From contig NZ_LRUB01000029.1 in assembly GCF_001550065.1 (NCBI RefSeq), positions 62,001 to 126,000 of the forward strand: DNA of 64,000 bases. Reading direction: 5' to 3'. The position numbers were made by a program, and so were the translations under genes. The number at the start of each line of letters is the position of its first letter. Position 1 is the first letter of the stretch. Positions 36,112-45,273 of this stretch are shown here, piece by piece. The stretch comes from Kordiimonas lipolytica (GTDB lineage: Bacteria > Pseudomonadota > Alphaproteobacteria > Sphingomonadales > Kordiimonadaceae). The notes below the pieces were generated by a model. It ran no database searches and was not told the origin of the DNA. It saw only the letters and a list, made by a program, of their open reading frames with translations.

Positions 36112-37131
36112 CTAGGCGTCCTCGTGTTTGTAGATCCCCGCGTAACGCCCTTCGCTGTCCACCGCAACCAGGAATTTTACCTCGTCACCGCGCATCATGC
36201 TTTCCGCCTCATCAACAATGACATCCTTGCGGATAACGGAAAATTCCTTGCTCATGCACTGGTGGGCCGAAACCTCACGGACACGGCGCGTCACCCGCAG
36301 GGCCACACCAAGCTGCCCTTTGGTGACAACACCGATCGGCTTCTTGTCTTCATCAACCACCACAGCAACACCTGCTGCACCGCCAGCCATTTCGGCTGCC
36401 AGTTCAAGGAGCACCATGTTGGGCGTTACCACCGGAACGCTGGAGGTCAGCATCACGTCGGACACTTTCATCAGCAGCCGACGGCCAAGCGAACCGCCAG
36501 GATGATAGCGCGCGAAATCGCGGGCATGGAAATTACGGAGCGTCATCAGCGAAATGGCAAGCGCATCGCCCATCGCAACGGTCACGACGATCGAGGTGGT
36601 CGGCACCAGATTGTTGGGGCAAACCTCTTCCGCGATCGGGATTTCCAGGACCACATCGGACGCGCGTCCAAGGGTCGAGGACTTCGCGCCTGTGATGGCG
36701 ATGATCTTGTTACCGAAAGACTTCAGGGACGGCAAAAGCTGTACAATCTCCTGCGTCTCGCCGGAATAGGAAATAAGCAACAGCGTATCGCCCGGTGTCA
36801 CCATACCAAGGTCACCGTGCGATGCCTCTGCCGGATGCAGGAAGAAAGACGGTGTGCCGGTGGATGCCAGCGTTGCCGAAATCTTGCGTGCCACGTGGCC
36901 CGATTTGCCCATACCTATGACAATCAGGTGCCCGCGGGTCTGAAGCGCAATTCGAATAGCTTCAGCATAGGCATCATGGTCATAGGTTTGGGAAAGTCGT
37001 TCCAGCGCCTGCCCCTGCTTGAGGAAGCTGCTGCCAATATTCTCTAAAGTCTCACTTAGGTCGGCCTTCACACTGTTGGGAAGGTCAAGGATATTTTCGC
37101 GAGCTGCCTGCTCGTCCGCCGTGCTTTTCAT
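36112..37131 (-). CDS. kpsF: Arabinose-5-phosphate isomerase, KpsF/KdsD family
   Basis: 339 residues. N-terminal SIS domain (about 45-200): GHLIVIGMGKSGHVARKISATLASTGTPSFFLHPAEASHGDLGMV, LLISYSGETQEIVQLLP. Two CBS domains follow (about 225-335: VSDVMLTSSVPVVTPNMVLLE; CMSKEFSVIRKDVIVDEAE). It converts ribulose-5-phosphate to arabinose-5-phosphate, the first step of CMP-Kdo synthesis, here for the poly-Kdo linker of the capsule. It is the first gene of the leftward kps export operon, with GGGGAT before the ATG. Confidence 0.93.
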   Translation of the reverse strand: MKSTADEQAARENILDLPNSVKADLSETLENIGSSFLKQGQALERLSQTYDHDAYAEAIRIALQTRGHLIVIGMGKSGHVARKISATLASTGTPSFFLHPAEASHGDLGMVTPGDTLLLISYSGETQEIVQLLPSLKSFGNKIIAITGAKSSTLGRASDVVLEIPIAEEVCPNNLVPTTSIVVTVAMGDALAISLMTLRNFHARDFARYHPGGSLGRRLLMKVSDVMLTSSVPVVTPNMVLLELAAEMAGGAAGVAVVVDEDKKPIGVVTKGQLGVALRVTRRVREVSAHQCMSKEFSVIRKDVIVDEAESMMRGDEVKFLVAVDSEGRYAGIYKHEDA

Positions 37132-37732
37132 ATAGTATCCCCAAAGCTACGTCGTTGTTATTATGTGAACCACCTGTACCAAGCCCCTGAACTAAAGACC
37201 GAATTATGGCATTTTTGGTGCAAACAAGTTCGCAGTCATAAAATCGCGGCAAGCTAGCACAAGCGCCAGCGCTTCTCAATAAACCCGTAACATTTGAAGC
37301 ATGCCCCCGTTTCAGTGCATGCCGCACTTCTGTCCGCTAAAAATCCAAAGGCCTGCGAGCCCAAGTTTTCAGCATCATACATGAATTTACGTCAACAACC
37401 GGATTATCCTTCGTCAAAGTATCTTCATGATTAGTCTGCCTTTTTCCGTTCGTCAAATTTGTAAACAAATTATTAGCTCATTTTCTGGGCCATCAGAACG
37501 CAAAAACACTGGCATCGGATAAAGGCTTGAAGATGAACCCTTGGTTAATAGACGCCGCCAAACGAGAATACCCGCACCTCAAAAGCGAATTATTTCACCT
37601 AAAAAGCATTTGAATGCGCGGGGGGCATTTGCTACTTCAAAATTCTGTTTCCCTTCGAAAGGATTGGAAGGGAATGCCGGATTAGCCGAAAAACAAGCGC
37701 AGTGGCTGAACGCACAAGCAGGCGAAATCACC
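37132..37732. promoter_or_regulatory. Divergent control region between kpsF and kpsS
   Basis: A 601-base AT-richer gap separates the divergent kpsF and kpsS genes. It holds a perfect palindrome at 37456-37471 (AATTTGT-AA-ACAAATT) and the repeated word TTCGTCAAA (about 37410 and 37450). A 26-codon frame at 37533-37613 shows no support as a gene. I see no clear -35/-10 pair, but promoters for both directions must lie here. Confidence 0.45.
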
Positions 37733-39028
37733 ATGGAAAATGGCTCATCGGCCTTTGATACAAAGCATTCAGTCGCGGCAACAGAGAGGCCGCTTTCCGG
37801 CCGAAATATCCTTTTTCTTCAAGGCCTTGCCACGCCGTTCTTCGCCACACTCGCTGCGAAACTGGCGCAAGAGGGTGCGACTGTTCACCGGGTGCATTTC
37901 TGTGGCGGTGACTGGACATTCAGGGGCAAGCCCACCCCCCGCGTCACGCACCACGCATATCGTGACACGGTTGATCGCCTGGCCGATTATTACGACCGAC
38001 TGGTCAAGGAAAATGAGATCGATACGATCATCCTTTTTGGTGATTGCAGGCCCATTCACGAGACGGCACGCAAGATTGCATCAGATAATGGCGTCAAACT
38101 TTTTGCCATGGATGAGGGATATATTCGCCCCGGCTTTGTGACCATGGAAATTGACGGCACCAACGGTTATTCCCGCATGCTTCGCGTAAAGGAGGCCATC
38201 GGGGCGCTGTGCCAGGCCGCACCCGACCTTGCCCCCTACACCCCGATCAAGACCAACATGGGCCGCCGGGCGCGGATGGACCTGCTGGCCCACGGCGCCA
38301 ACATCATGTACCGATGGAAATTCCCCCATTATCGCGGCCATCGCCCGGCATCCATCTGGCAGGAAGCCGGGGGCTGGATTAAGCGTGGCTTCAGAACGCT
38401 TATGCATGGCGGCAAAAACAAAGCCACCATTGCCCGCATTGAAAGGGCGGAGGCACCCTATTTCCTGGTACCCCTGCAGCTGAACAGCGATTACCAGATC
38501 CGCATCCATTCTGATTTCAGCGGCATGCCCGCCTTCATTGATGAAGTGATGCAGTCTTTCGCCAAACACGCGCCAGCGGGCACTGAGCTCTTTTTCAAGA
38601 ACCATCCGCTGGATAACGGCATGATCGATTATCGCGGCATCATCGAAGGAAAAGCCGCTGAGCTTGGCATCACGGACCGGGTGTCTTTCGCATCAGGCGG
38701 TGACCTGGACCATATCATCAAGCGCGCTGAAGGCGTGGTGCTGGTGAACAGCACGGTGGGCTTTGCCACGCTTCGGCTGGGTCGCCCCCTGAAGGCGCTT
38801 GGCACGGCGGTCTATGACATCCCCGGGCTGACAGACCAACAACCGCTCGATGCCTTCTGGCAAAATCCCGAAGCGCCGCAACAAAGGCTTGCAGAGGAAT
38901 TCCTCACCGTTGTAGAGACATATACGCAAGTCAGGGGGGATCTGTTCTCGGAGGCTGGCATTGAACGCGCAAGCCAGGAGGCCGCCCGCGTCATCAGTGG
39001 CGCCCTGCCCCGCCTGCCCGCAGCCTGA
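37733..39028 (+). CDS. kpsS: Capsule polysaccharide biosynthesis protein, KpsS family
   Basis: 431 residues from ATG 37733 (MENGSSAFD); the frame is open back to a TTG at 37541, but that N-terminus lacks family similarity. Capsule_synth-type fold: NILFLQGLATPFFATLAAKLAQEGATVHRVHFCGGD, IILFGDCRPIHETARK, LFAMDEGYIRPGFVTME, LFFKNHPLDNG and GVVLVNSTVGFATLRLGRPLKALG. KpsS adds the first Kdo residue to the phosphatidylglycerol acceptor, which KpsC then extends. Here kpsC lies about 8 kb away on the other strand, so the usual kpsCS pair is split. Confidence 0.9.
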   Translation: MENGSSAFDTKHSVAATERPLSGRNILFLQGLATPFFATLAAKLAQEGATVHRVHFCGGDWTFRGKPTPRVTHHAYRDTVDRLADYYDRLVKENEIDTIILFGDCRPIHETARKIASDNGVKLFAMDEGYIRPGFVTMEIDGTNGYSRMLRVKEAIGALCQAAPDLAPYTPIKTNMGRRARMDLLAHGANIMYRWKFPHYRGHRPASIWQEAGGWIKRGFRTLMHGGKNKATIARIERAEAPYFLVPLQLNSDYQIRIHSDFSGMPAFIDEVMQSFAKHAPAGTELFFKNHPLDNGMIDYRGIIEGKAAELGITDRVSFASGGDLDHIIKRAEGVVLVNSTVGFATLRLGRPLKALGTAVYDIPGLTDQQPLDAFWQNPEAPQQRLAEEFLTVVETYTQVRGDLFSEAGIERASQEAARVISGALPRLPAA

Positions 39029-39095
39029 AACCAGAGCGGTCGCCGAAGCGGCCTGTCAGGCCAACTCGAACAACGGATGACCGGCGCCCTTGGCT

Positions 39096-40664
39096 ATGTT
39101 CCTGATACCTGCAATTATTTTGCTGCTGCCCTTCCTTCTGGAAGCGATGGTCACCATCGGATTCACGCGGCCTGAGGCGAAGCGCCATGGGCTTTTCTAC
39201 ATACTGACACCCATAGTTTCCGCGCTGGTTTACATCAGCTGGGCTGTACTTCTGGGCCATCCCTATATCGCCCTTGGCGGCTGGTTTCTTGTTTATGGCG
39301 GCTTCACCATTGTATCCAATGTGAAAAACAAGGTGCTTGGGGAACCCCTTAATGCACCAGACCTTGAGACCGCCCGCCACCTGTTCATCTATCCGGAATT
39401 CTATGTTGCCTATGTCGGCGCCGGGCGATTGATGGTCGTGGTTGTCACTTTCCTGACGGCCCTGGTCGCAGGCCTTGTGCTTGAGACTTCCTTCGCCAGC
39501 CAGCAACAGATTTTACCAGTGCCTGCCGCCTGGGCGCTTGGTCTTATTGTGTGGGTGCTGTTCCTTTGGTTCCTGGCCCATGCCGCCGCAGCGATCTTCA
39601 CGCAGGACCGCGCGCGCAAGATGGGCATGATGTTCGACACCAACACAGACACGGCCCGTTTCGGCCTCTTTCCCCTGATGCCGCTTTATGCGGTGCTGTT
39701 GATGGACAAGGCAGAAAACCCGGCACTGAAGGTCAGGCGTCCGGCCCTTGAGCCGCCAACCGTGAAACCGGACCTGATCGCCATCCAGGCGGAAAGCTAT
39801 TTCGATATCGACCGGCTTTACCGAAACCTTGATGGGCACCACAACCACATTTGGGAACCGCTCGCAGCCCTGCGCGACAAGGGTGCGGCCGCTGGCACGC
39901 TCGAAGTCCCAGCCTGGGGCGCATCCACGATGCAGAGCGAGTTCGCCTTCCTTTCAGGGACGCGTAACGAAGACCTGGGCATTGATTGCATCAACCCTTA
40001 TCAGCGCGCAGCACACACCGGCGTTGAAACACTGGCCACGCGCCTCAAAGCGGCGGGCTACCGCACCATCTGCATCCATCCGGCCAAAAAGGAATTCTTC
40101 CGCCGCAATACGGTGATCCCAAAGCTGGGGTTTGATGACTTCATCGGGCTTGAGGCATTCGAGGACGCCGAGCGTTTCGGCCTTTATGTCTCAGACAAGG
40201 CGCTTGGGGACGTGATCGAACAGACGATTGCCGACCATAAAGCCGCAAGCGACCAGCCCCTGTTCCTGTTCGTGATCTCCATTGAAAGCCACGGCCCCTG
40301 GCAGCCAGGGCGGCTTGCAAGCTGGATTGATGAAGAAAAGGCACAGGCGGAAGACCCAACGAAGGACCGATCCTTCGCGCTATACCGTCAGCATATGGAC
40401 CATCTGCTGGAGCTGTTTGACCGGCTGGGGCCACAGGCCAAAGAGACGCTCGACCGCCCGCGGGCAATCAGCTTCTATGGCGATCACCTGCCTGCTTTCC
40501 ACGAACTGTTCAGCCAGCACGGCATTGAAGGCAAAGCCGTGGATTATTTGCTGTGGTCAAGCGAAGGCCCGCTTGAAAGCGCAGACGGCAAGCGGGTGGA
40601 AAACCTGGGCGACGATATGCTCAAGGCCGCGGGCTTTAAGGACGGCCCTTCATCAGGCGAATGA
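39096..40664 (+). CDS. LTA synthase-like membrane phosphotransferase / sulfatase-fold protein
   Basis: 522 residues from ATG 39096 (a TTG two codons earlier is the alternative; no strong ribosome site is seen for either). Five or so membrane helices fill residues 1-210, then an alkaline-phosphatase-fold domain faces the periplasm: AIQAESYFDID (metal site), WGASTMQSEFAFLSG with the Thr nucleophile, RTICIHPAKKEFFRR, FLFVISIESHGPW and ISFYGDHLPAF. These match LTA synthase/phosphoglycerol transferase proteins. In Gram-negatives such enzymes move phosphoglycerol or phosphoethanolamine groups to surface glycans. It follows kpsS by 67 bases and may modify the capsule. Confidence 0.82.
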   Translation: MFLIPAIILLLPFLLEAMVTIGFTRPEAKRHGLFYILTPIVSALVYISWAVLLGHPYIALGGWFLVYGGFTIVSNVKNKVLGEPLNAPDLETARHLFIYPEFYVAYVGAGRLMVVVVTFLTALVAGLVLETSFASQQQILPVPAAWALGLIVWVLFLWFLAHAAAAIFTQDRARKMGMMFDTNTDTARFGLFPLMPLYAVLLMDKAENPALKVRRPALEPPTVKPDLIAIQAESYFDIDRLYRNLDGHHNHIWEPLAALRDKGAAAGTLEVPAWGASTMQSEFAFLSGTRNEDLGIDCINPYQRAAHTGVETLATRLKAAGYRTICIHPAKKEFFRRNTVIPKLGFDDFIGLEAFEDAERFGLYVSDKALGDVIEQTIADHKAASDQPLFLFVISIESHGPWQPGRLASWIDEEKAQAEDPTKDRSFALYRQHMDHLLELFDRLGPQAKETLDRPRAISFYGDHLPAFHELFSQHGIEGKAVDYLLWSSEGPLESADGKRVENLGDDMLKAAGFKDGPSSGE

Positions 40665-41535
40665 TCGACGCCCGCGCACGGTGGGCTTCCGGCATATTCA
40701 CAAGTGGCCAGCAGTGGAACATGCCCGGCTCCTGATGATAACTCATCATTTGCCCAGCCTCCGCCAGCCGGTCAGCGAAGCGCTTGCAGTCTGGCATCAG
40801 GATATCACGCGTTCCAATGAAGATATGGCAGGGCGGCAGGCCATCCACCGGGCCATGAATGGGGCTGACCCGCGGGTCATCGATCGGCAGGCCGTTCGCA
40901 TACATGCGCCCCGCTTCCTGCAGGCCACCAATGGAAAGCCACGGGTCTGCGGGGTCAATGAGCTCTATTTCCGGCCGGTCCAGCGCCACATCAAGCCAGG
41001 GCGATATCATAAACAGGTTTTCCGGCAGGCGCGCGCCAATTGCCATCAGCTTCTGCGTCAGCGCAAGGCCAAGCCCGCCACCGGCGCTGTCACCCATCAA
41101 ATGGATGGACTTGTCGCCCACACGGGCTTCGAACGCCTTCCAGGCGGCTTCCGTATGGTCAAGGGCGGCAAGCACATCATGCTCGGGCGCGAGCGGATAG
41201 ATGGGCACCATGACGGTGGCATTCGCCTTATGGGCAAAGTCTGCGATGAAAGACCAGTGCGGCGGGATGATTTCGAACACATATGCGCCGCCGTGCAGGT
41301 AGAAAACATGATGATCGGGCGTTTTGCCTTTTGGGCTGACCACATAGGTGGGGAAGCCGCCGATATCCATTTCCTCGATATCCAACCGCTTGTGGATTTT
41401 CTCACCGGGGCGATAGTCAACGCTGGCGCGCCGCTTCTTGATGGTCTCGCGGATCGTGGGGCCGTCCTTCAGCCCGCCTTTCCGGTCCAGAAGCTTCAGG
41501 ATCAGTACAAACAAATGTGACTTCAAACTCGCCAT
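40636..41535 (-). CDS. Alpha/beta hydrolase (HSL/Aes-type esterase)
   Basis: 299 residues. HGGAY oxyanion-hole motif at 81-85, nucleophile Ser150 in MGDSAGGG, Asp near 245 (FIGTRDILMPDC) and His near 271 (YHQEPGMFHCWPL) complete the triad of the hormone-sensitive-lipase family. No signal peptide: cytoplasmic. It could remove acyl groups from a sugar intermediate, but this family also includes housekeeping esterases. A strong GGAGGA site precedes the ATG. Its 3' end overlaps the convergent LTA-synthase-like gene by 29 bases. Confidence 0.88.
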   Translation of the reverse strand: MASLKSHLFVLILKLLDRKGGLKDGPTIRETIKKRRASVDYRPGEKIHKRLDIEEMDIGGFPTYVVSPKGKTPDHHVFYLHGGAYVFEIIPPHWSFIADFAHKANATVMVPIYPLAPEHDVLAALDHTEAAWKAFEARVGDKSIHLMGDSAGGGLGLALTQKLMAIGARLPENLFMISPWLDVALDRPEIELIDPADPWLSIGGLQEAGRMYANGLPIDDPRVSPIHGPVDGLPPCHIFIGTRDILMPDCKRFADRLAEAGQMMSYHQEPGMFHCWPLVNMPEAHRARASIIRLMKGRP

Positions 41536-41593
41536 ACATCCTCCCCAATGGCTGTGCCCGGTACACTATGGCGCGAAAAGGGTGAAAGCAAGG

Positions 41594-42058
41594 TTAAGGG
41601 TCCGCCCTATCTGGCGAAGTTGCCAAAGGGGACCGACCATGACGGTTTTCAGCCTTCATCCCGCGAAGAAAGGCCGATGGCAGGACAAATGCCAAAACAA
41701 TTCCCCAAAGCCAAAAGGTTGTATCTATATGCTCACCCACGAGAGGAAAGATCTTCAGCACCCACGGCAAAGAAAAAGCTAAGACCCACCAACCGGACAG
41801 ATCAAAGTCGTGCAAACGCCGCACCTGAAGCGCCAGCATCAACGCAATGGCCGCCTTCTGAAAAATTGGTTCCCAATAGGTCACCGCCGGCACTGGATAG
41901 ACTTTACCCATCGCGGCCTGCCACGCCAGCTCGTCTCGCCAGCCAATCAGGCGGTCACACACCAACAGAAAACCGCAAAAAATGAGATACTCCGCACGAC
42001 CAGCCCGTCCATTGAAGTCCAGAACATGCTTGAGTGAATAAAAAATAGACGCCCACAT
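41594..42058 (-). CDS. DUF805 family membrane protein
   Basis: 154 residues. Family landmarks are DFNGRAGRAEYLIFCGFLL near the N-terminus and VRRLHDFDLSGWWVL around residues 78-92. About four membrane helices are visible. The function of DUF805 proteins is not established. A GGGGGAG site precedes the ATG. It lies between the esterase and the cysNC terminator and may be transcribed separately from the sulfate-activation genes. Confidence 0.82.
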   Translation of the reverse strand: MWASIFYSLKHVLDFNGRAGRAEYLIFCGFLLVCDRLIGWRDELAWQAAMGKVYPVPAVTYWEPIFQKAAIALMLALQVRRLHDFDLSGWWVLAFSLPWVLKIFPLVGEHIDTTFWLWGIVLAFVLPSAFLRGMKAENRHGRSPLATSPDRADP

Positions 42059-42073
42059 TACTTTGCTCCCCCA

Positions 42074-42105
42074 ACAAAAAAGGCCGGGAACATCCCAGCC
42101 TTTTT
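42074..42105 (-). terminator. Rho-independent terminator of the cysD-cysNC operon
   Basis: On the minus strand GGCTGGGA and TCCCGGCC form an 8-base stem with one G-U pair and a three-base loop, followed by TTTTTTG. It lies about 150 bases past the cysNC stop. Confidence 0.8.
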
Positions 42106-42128
42106 CGGTGTTGATTTCAAGCTTTGAT

Positions 42129-42236
42129 CGTCATGCTGAACTTGGTTGGCGTACCGCCAGCTTCGCAAACAGCATCCATTAAATTGCTCCACCACCCATT
42201 CAGATGGCCCCATGGACCCTGAATCAAGTTCAGGGT
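42129..42236. repeat. REP-like palindromic elements
   Basis: A perfect 8-base inverted repeat at 42216-42236 (ACCCTGAA, loop TCAAG, TTCAGGGT) with flanking GG and GAC fits the short palindromes scattered in many alphaproteobacterial genomes. A second, decayed copy at 42129-42179 starts CGTCATGCTGAACTTGG and ends ACAGCATCCA. Both lie in the gap after cysNC. Confidence 0.6.
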
Positions 42237-42251
42237 GACATTTACCAACAA

Positions 42252-44174
42252 TTACCGTTGGCCGCCCCCATTGGCGTTCAGATAGCCGTTTTCCTCAAGA
42301 TAGGCGATGATCACATCGGCGCAGTCTTCGGCGCTCATCTTTTCCGTGTTCACATGGATGTCGGCACGTTCAGGCGCTTCATAGGGGCTGTCATAGCCCG
42401 TGAAGTTCTTGATCTCGCCCGCTTTGGCCTTTTTATACAGGCCCTTGGGGTCACGCTCTGCGCACACCTCAATCGGCGTGTCCACATAGACTTCGATAAA
42501 CTCGCCCTCGTCCATCAGGTCATGCACCATGCGGCGCTCTGCCCGGAACGGGGAGATAAAGCTGGTCATCACCACAAGGCCCGCGTCCACCATCAGTTTG
42601 GCAACCTCGCCCACGCGGCGGATGTTTTCCACCCGGTCGGCGTCGGTGAAGCCCAGGTCCTGGTTAAGGCCATGGCGCACGTTGTCGCCGTCCAGCGTGT
42701 AGGTGTGGCGGCCGCGTGCGAACAGGCGTTTTTCAACGATGTTGGCGATGGTGGATTTGCCGGAACCGGAAAGCCCAGTGAACCACAGCACCGCCGGGCG
42801 CTGGTGTTTCATGTCCGCGCGGGCAATCTTGTCCACGTCCAATGCCTGCCAGTGGATGTTCGACGCACGGCGAAGCGCGAAGTCGATCATGCCCACACCA
42901 ACGGTCGAGTTGGTGATGCGGTCGATGATGATGAAGGCGCCGGTGTCGCGGTTGATGCCATAAGGGTCAAACGCGATACGGCTGTCGAGCGCGATGTTAC
43001 AGATACCGATCTCGTTCAGCTCAAGCTTCTTCGCGGCAGTGTGCTCAAGCGTGTTCACATTCACCTTGTGCTTCAGGTCTGTCACCAGGCCGGGAATGGT
43101 TTTGTTCGCAGTCTTGAACAGGTATGGGCGGCCCGGCAGCATCTGTTCTTCGGCCATCCAGATGATTTTGGCTTCGAACTGGTCGGCCACCTCACACGGA
43201 TGATCCTTGCCCGCGATCACGTCCCCGCGGGAGATATCAATCTCGTCATTCAGCGTCAGCGTAATGGCTTCGCCCGCAACCGCCTCATCCAGTTCACCAT
43301 CATAGGTGACGATGGATTTCACCGTGCTTTCAACCGCACTTGGCAGCACCTTGATCGGGTCGCCCGGGCGGATGGTGCCGCTTGCGATAGTGCCGGAAAA
43401 GCCGCGGAAGTCCAGGTTCGGGCGGTTAACCCACTGAACCGGCAGGCGGAAGTCCGCCGCCTGGCGCGCATCACCCACTGGAACAGTTTCCAGGTAATTC
43501 ATCAGGGTTGGGCCGTCATACCAAGGCGTGTTTTCTGATTTCGTCAGGATATTGTCGCCCTTCAGCGCGGAAAGCGGGATGGATACGATCTCTGCGAAAC
43601 CGAAGTCCTTCGCGAACTCGCGGTACTCGACTTCAATATCGTTCAGCACCTTCTGGCTATAGTCCACAAGGTCCATCTTGTTGACGGCCAGCACAATGCG
43701 CTTGATACCCAGAAGCGAGCAGATGAAGCTATGGCGGCGGGTCTGGGTGAGCACACCGCGGCGCGCATCGATCAGCAGGATGGCGACGTCGGCTGTAGAG
43801 GCGCCCGTGGCCATATTGCGGGTATATTGCTCGTGCCCCGGCGTGTCGGCCACGATGAACTTGCGCTTGTCGGTTGAGAAGAAGCGGTAAGCCACATCGA
43901 TGGTGATGCCCTGCTCGCGCTCGGCCGCGAGGCCATCCACCAGAAGCGCAAAGTCAATCTCCTGGCCTTGGGTGCCCATCTTCTTGCTGTCGGCCTCAAG
44001 GGCGCTCAGCTGGTCTTCAAAGATCAGCTTGCTGTCATAAAGCAGGCGACCGATGAGGGTGGATTTACCGTCATCCACGCTGCCGCACGTGATAAAGCGC
44101 AGCATGGATTTTTCTTCCTGGGCCTTCAGGTAGGCCGAGATATCTTCAGCAATGAGGTCAGACTGGTGCGACAT
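42252..44174 (-). CDS. cysNC: Bifunctional sulfate adenylyltransferase subunit 1 / APS kinase
   Basis: 640 residues. N-terminal GTPase module: [19 protein letters not shown] (G1), [17 protein letters not shown] (G3), VNKMDLVD (G4), then EF-Tu-like beta barrels. C-terminal APS kinase begins around residue 465, with [21 protein letters not shown] and [15 protein letters not shown]. With CysD it makes APS from ATP and sulfate, and the kinase domain converts APS to PAPS. The fused form (also NodQ) is typical of alphaproteobacteria. PAPS is the donor for the six sulfotransferases in this window, which explains its place in a capsule locus. Start ATG overlaps the cysD stop by one base. Confidence 0.96.
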   Translation of the reverse strand: MSHQSDLIAEDISAYLKAQEEKSMLRFITCGSVDDGKSTLIGRLLYDSKLIFEDQLSALEADSKKMGTQGQEIDFALLVDGLAAEREQGITIDVAYRFFSTDKRKFIVADTPGHEQYTRNMATGASTADVAILLIDARRGVLTQTRRHSFICSLLGIKRIVLAVNKMDLVDYSQKVLNDIEVEYREFAKDFGFAEIVSIPLSALKGDNILTKSENTPWYDGPTLMNYLETVPVGDARQAADFRLPVQWVNRPNLDFRGFSGTIASGTIRPGDPIKVLPSAVESTVKSIVTYDGELDEAVAGEAITLTLNDEIDISRGDVIAGKDHPCEVADQFEAKIIWMAEEQMLPGRPYLFKTANKTIPGLVTDLKHKVNVNTLEHTAAKKLELNEIGICNIALDSRIAFDPYGINRDTGAFIIIDRITNSTVGVGMIDFALRRASNIHWQALDVDKIARADMKHQRPAVLWFTGLSGSGKSTIANIVEKRLFARGRHTYTLDGDNVRHGLNQDLGFTDADRVENIRRVGEVAKLMVDAGLVVMTSFISPFRAERRMVHDLMDEGEFIEVYVDTPIEVCAERDPKGLYKKAKAGEIKNFTGYDSPYEAPERADIHVNTEKMSAEDCADVIIAYLEENGYLNANGGGQR

Positions 44175-45079
44175 TAGAAATACCCCTCTTGCTTTTTCTT
44201 CTCCATGGATGCCGCGGCGTCATGGTCGATCACCCGGCCCTGGCGCTCGGAACTGGTGGTCAGCAGCATTTCCTGGATCACTTCTTCAAGCGTGTCAGCC
44301 TCAGATTCCACAGCACCGGTCAGCGGGTAGCAGCCCAGCGTACGGAAACGCACGGACTTCATCATCGGCTCTTCGCCTTCCTTTAGCGGGAAGCGGTCGT
44401 CATCCACCATGAACAGCTGGCCGTCGCGTTCCACAACAGGGCGCTTCTTCGACAGATACAGGCCGGGGATTGGAATATTTTCCAGGTGGATATATTGCCA
44501 GATATCCAGCTCGGTCCAGTTCGAAAGCGGGAACACGCGGATGCTTTCACCCTTGTTCTTGCGGGCGTTATAAAGGTTCCACAGTTCCGGGCGCTGGTTC
44601 TTCGGGTCCCAGCGGTGCTGGGCGGAGCGGAAGGAAAATACGCGTTCTTTCGCACGGGACTTTTCCTCGTCCCGGCGCGCGCCACCGAAGGCTGCGTCAA
44701 AACCGTATTTATCCAGCGCCGCCTTGAGCGCCTGGGTTTTCATCACATCGGTATGAACCTGGCTACCGTGGGTGAATGGGCCGATGCCCTCATTGACACC
44801 TTCCTCATTGATATGAACAATCAGGTCGAGGCCCAGCTCCTTGGTCAGATTATCCCGAAATTCGATCATCTCGCGGAACTTCCAGGTAGTATCCACATGC
44901 ATGACTGGGAACGGCGGTTTGGAAGGATAGAATGCCTTCATCGCCAGGTGCAGCATCACCGCGCTGTCCTTGCCGACAGAATAAAGCATCACCGGGTTTT
45001 CAGCTTCCGCCGCAACCTCGCGCATGATGTGGATGCTTTCGGCTTCCAGTCGTTTCAAATGGGTAAGTGTTTTTGTCAT
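44174..45079 (-). CDS. cysD: Sulfate adenylyltransferase subunit 2
   Basis: 301 residues from ATG 45079 ([22 protein letters not shown]); an upstream ATG at 45121 lacks support. The length fits CysD. It has the PP-loop-like nucleotide site [71 protein letters not shown] and [12 protein letters not shown], which is the normal CysD pattern. It forms the heterodimer with the GTPase part of CysNC. GGCGGA precedes the ATG. The upstream region carries nested inverted repeats. Confidence 0.96.
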   Translation of the reverse strand: MTKTLTHLKRLEAESIHIMREVAAEAENPVMLYSVGKDSAVMLHLAMKAFYPSKPPFPVMHVDTTWKFREMIEFRDNLTKELGLDLIVHINEEGVNEGIGPFTHGSQVHTDVMKTQALKAALDKYGFDAAFGGARRDEEKSRAKERVFSFRSAQHRWDPKNQRPELWNLYNARKNKGESIRVFPLSNWTELDIWQYIHLENIPIPGLYLSKKRPVVERDGQLFMVDDDRFPLKEGEEPMMKSVRFRTLGCYPLTGAVESEADTLEEVIQEMLLTTSSERQGRVIDHDAAASMEKKKQEGYF

Positions 45080-45163
45080 CAAAAATCCGCCAACAGCTTG
45101 CTTTGAGCCCTTAAACCTCAAGGCTTTTAAAGATGGTGCGGGTGTAGCGCAAGCACAAGCAGT

Positions 45164-45224
45164 AAAGAAAATGATTTTTTCTTTTTTCCAACCCTAGGGG
45201 GGCTATTTTGGAATATTTTTCCAA
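45164..45224. promoter_or_regulatory. Nested inverted repeats upstream of cysD
   Basis: An AT-rich perfect repeat at 45164-45184 (arms AAAGAAAA and TTTTCTTT, five-base loop) and TTGGAA/TTCCAA half-sites at 45186-45191, 45208-45213 and 45219-45224, the last two forming TTGGAA-TATTT-TTCCAA. They sit 85-145 bases upstream of the cysD start and look like LysR-type (T-N11-A) operator material; the regulator is not identified. Confidence 0.4.
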
Positions 45225-45273
45225 TTACCCACCATCGCCATCAGCCACACTTACCCGACAGCTAAACCCAACC

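Noticed and set aside
36019..37047. 342-codon plus-strand frame over kpsF
   Set aside because: Antisense to an intact SIS-CBS isomerase; His/Arg-rich translation typical of shadow frames.
37533..37613. 26-codon frame before kpsS
   Set aside because: No family match and no conservation evidence; it may be chance in a regulatory gap, though a leader peptide cannot be excluded.
42204..43538. 444-codon plus-strand frame over cysNC
   Set aside because: Shadow of the highly conserved cysNC frame; His/Val-rich product with no family match.
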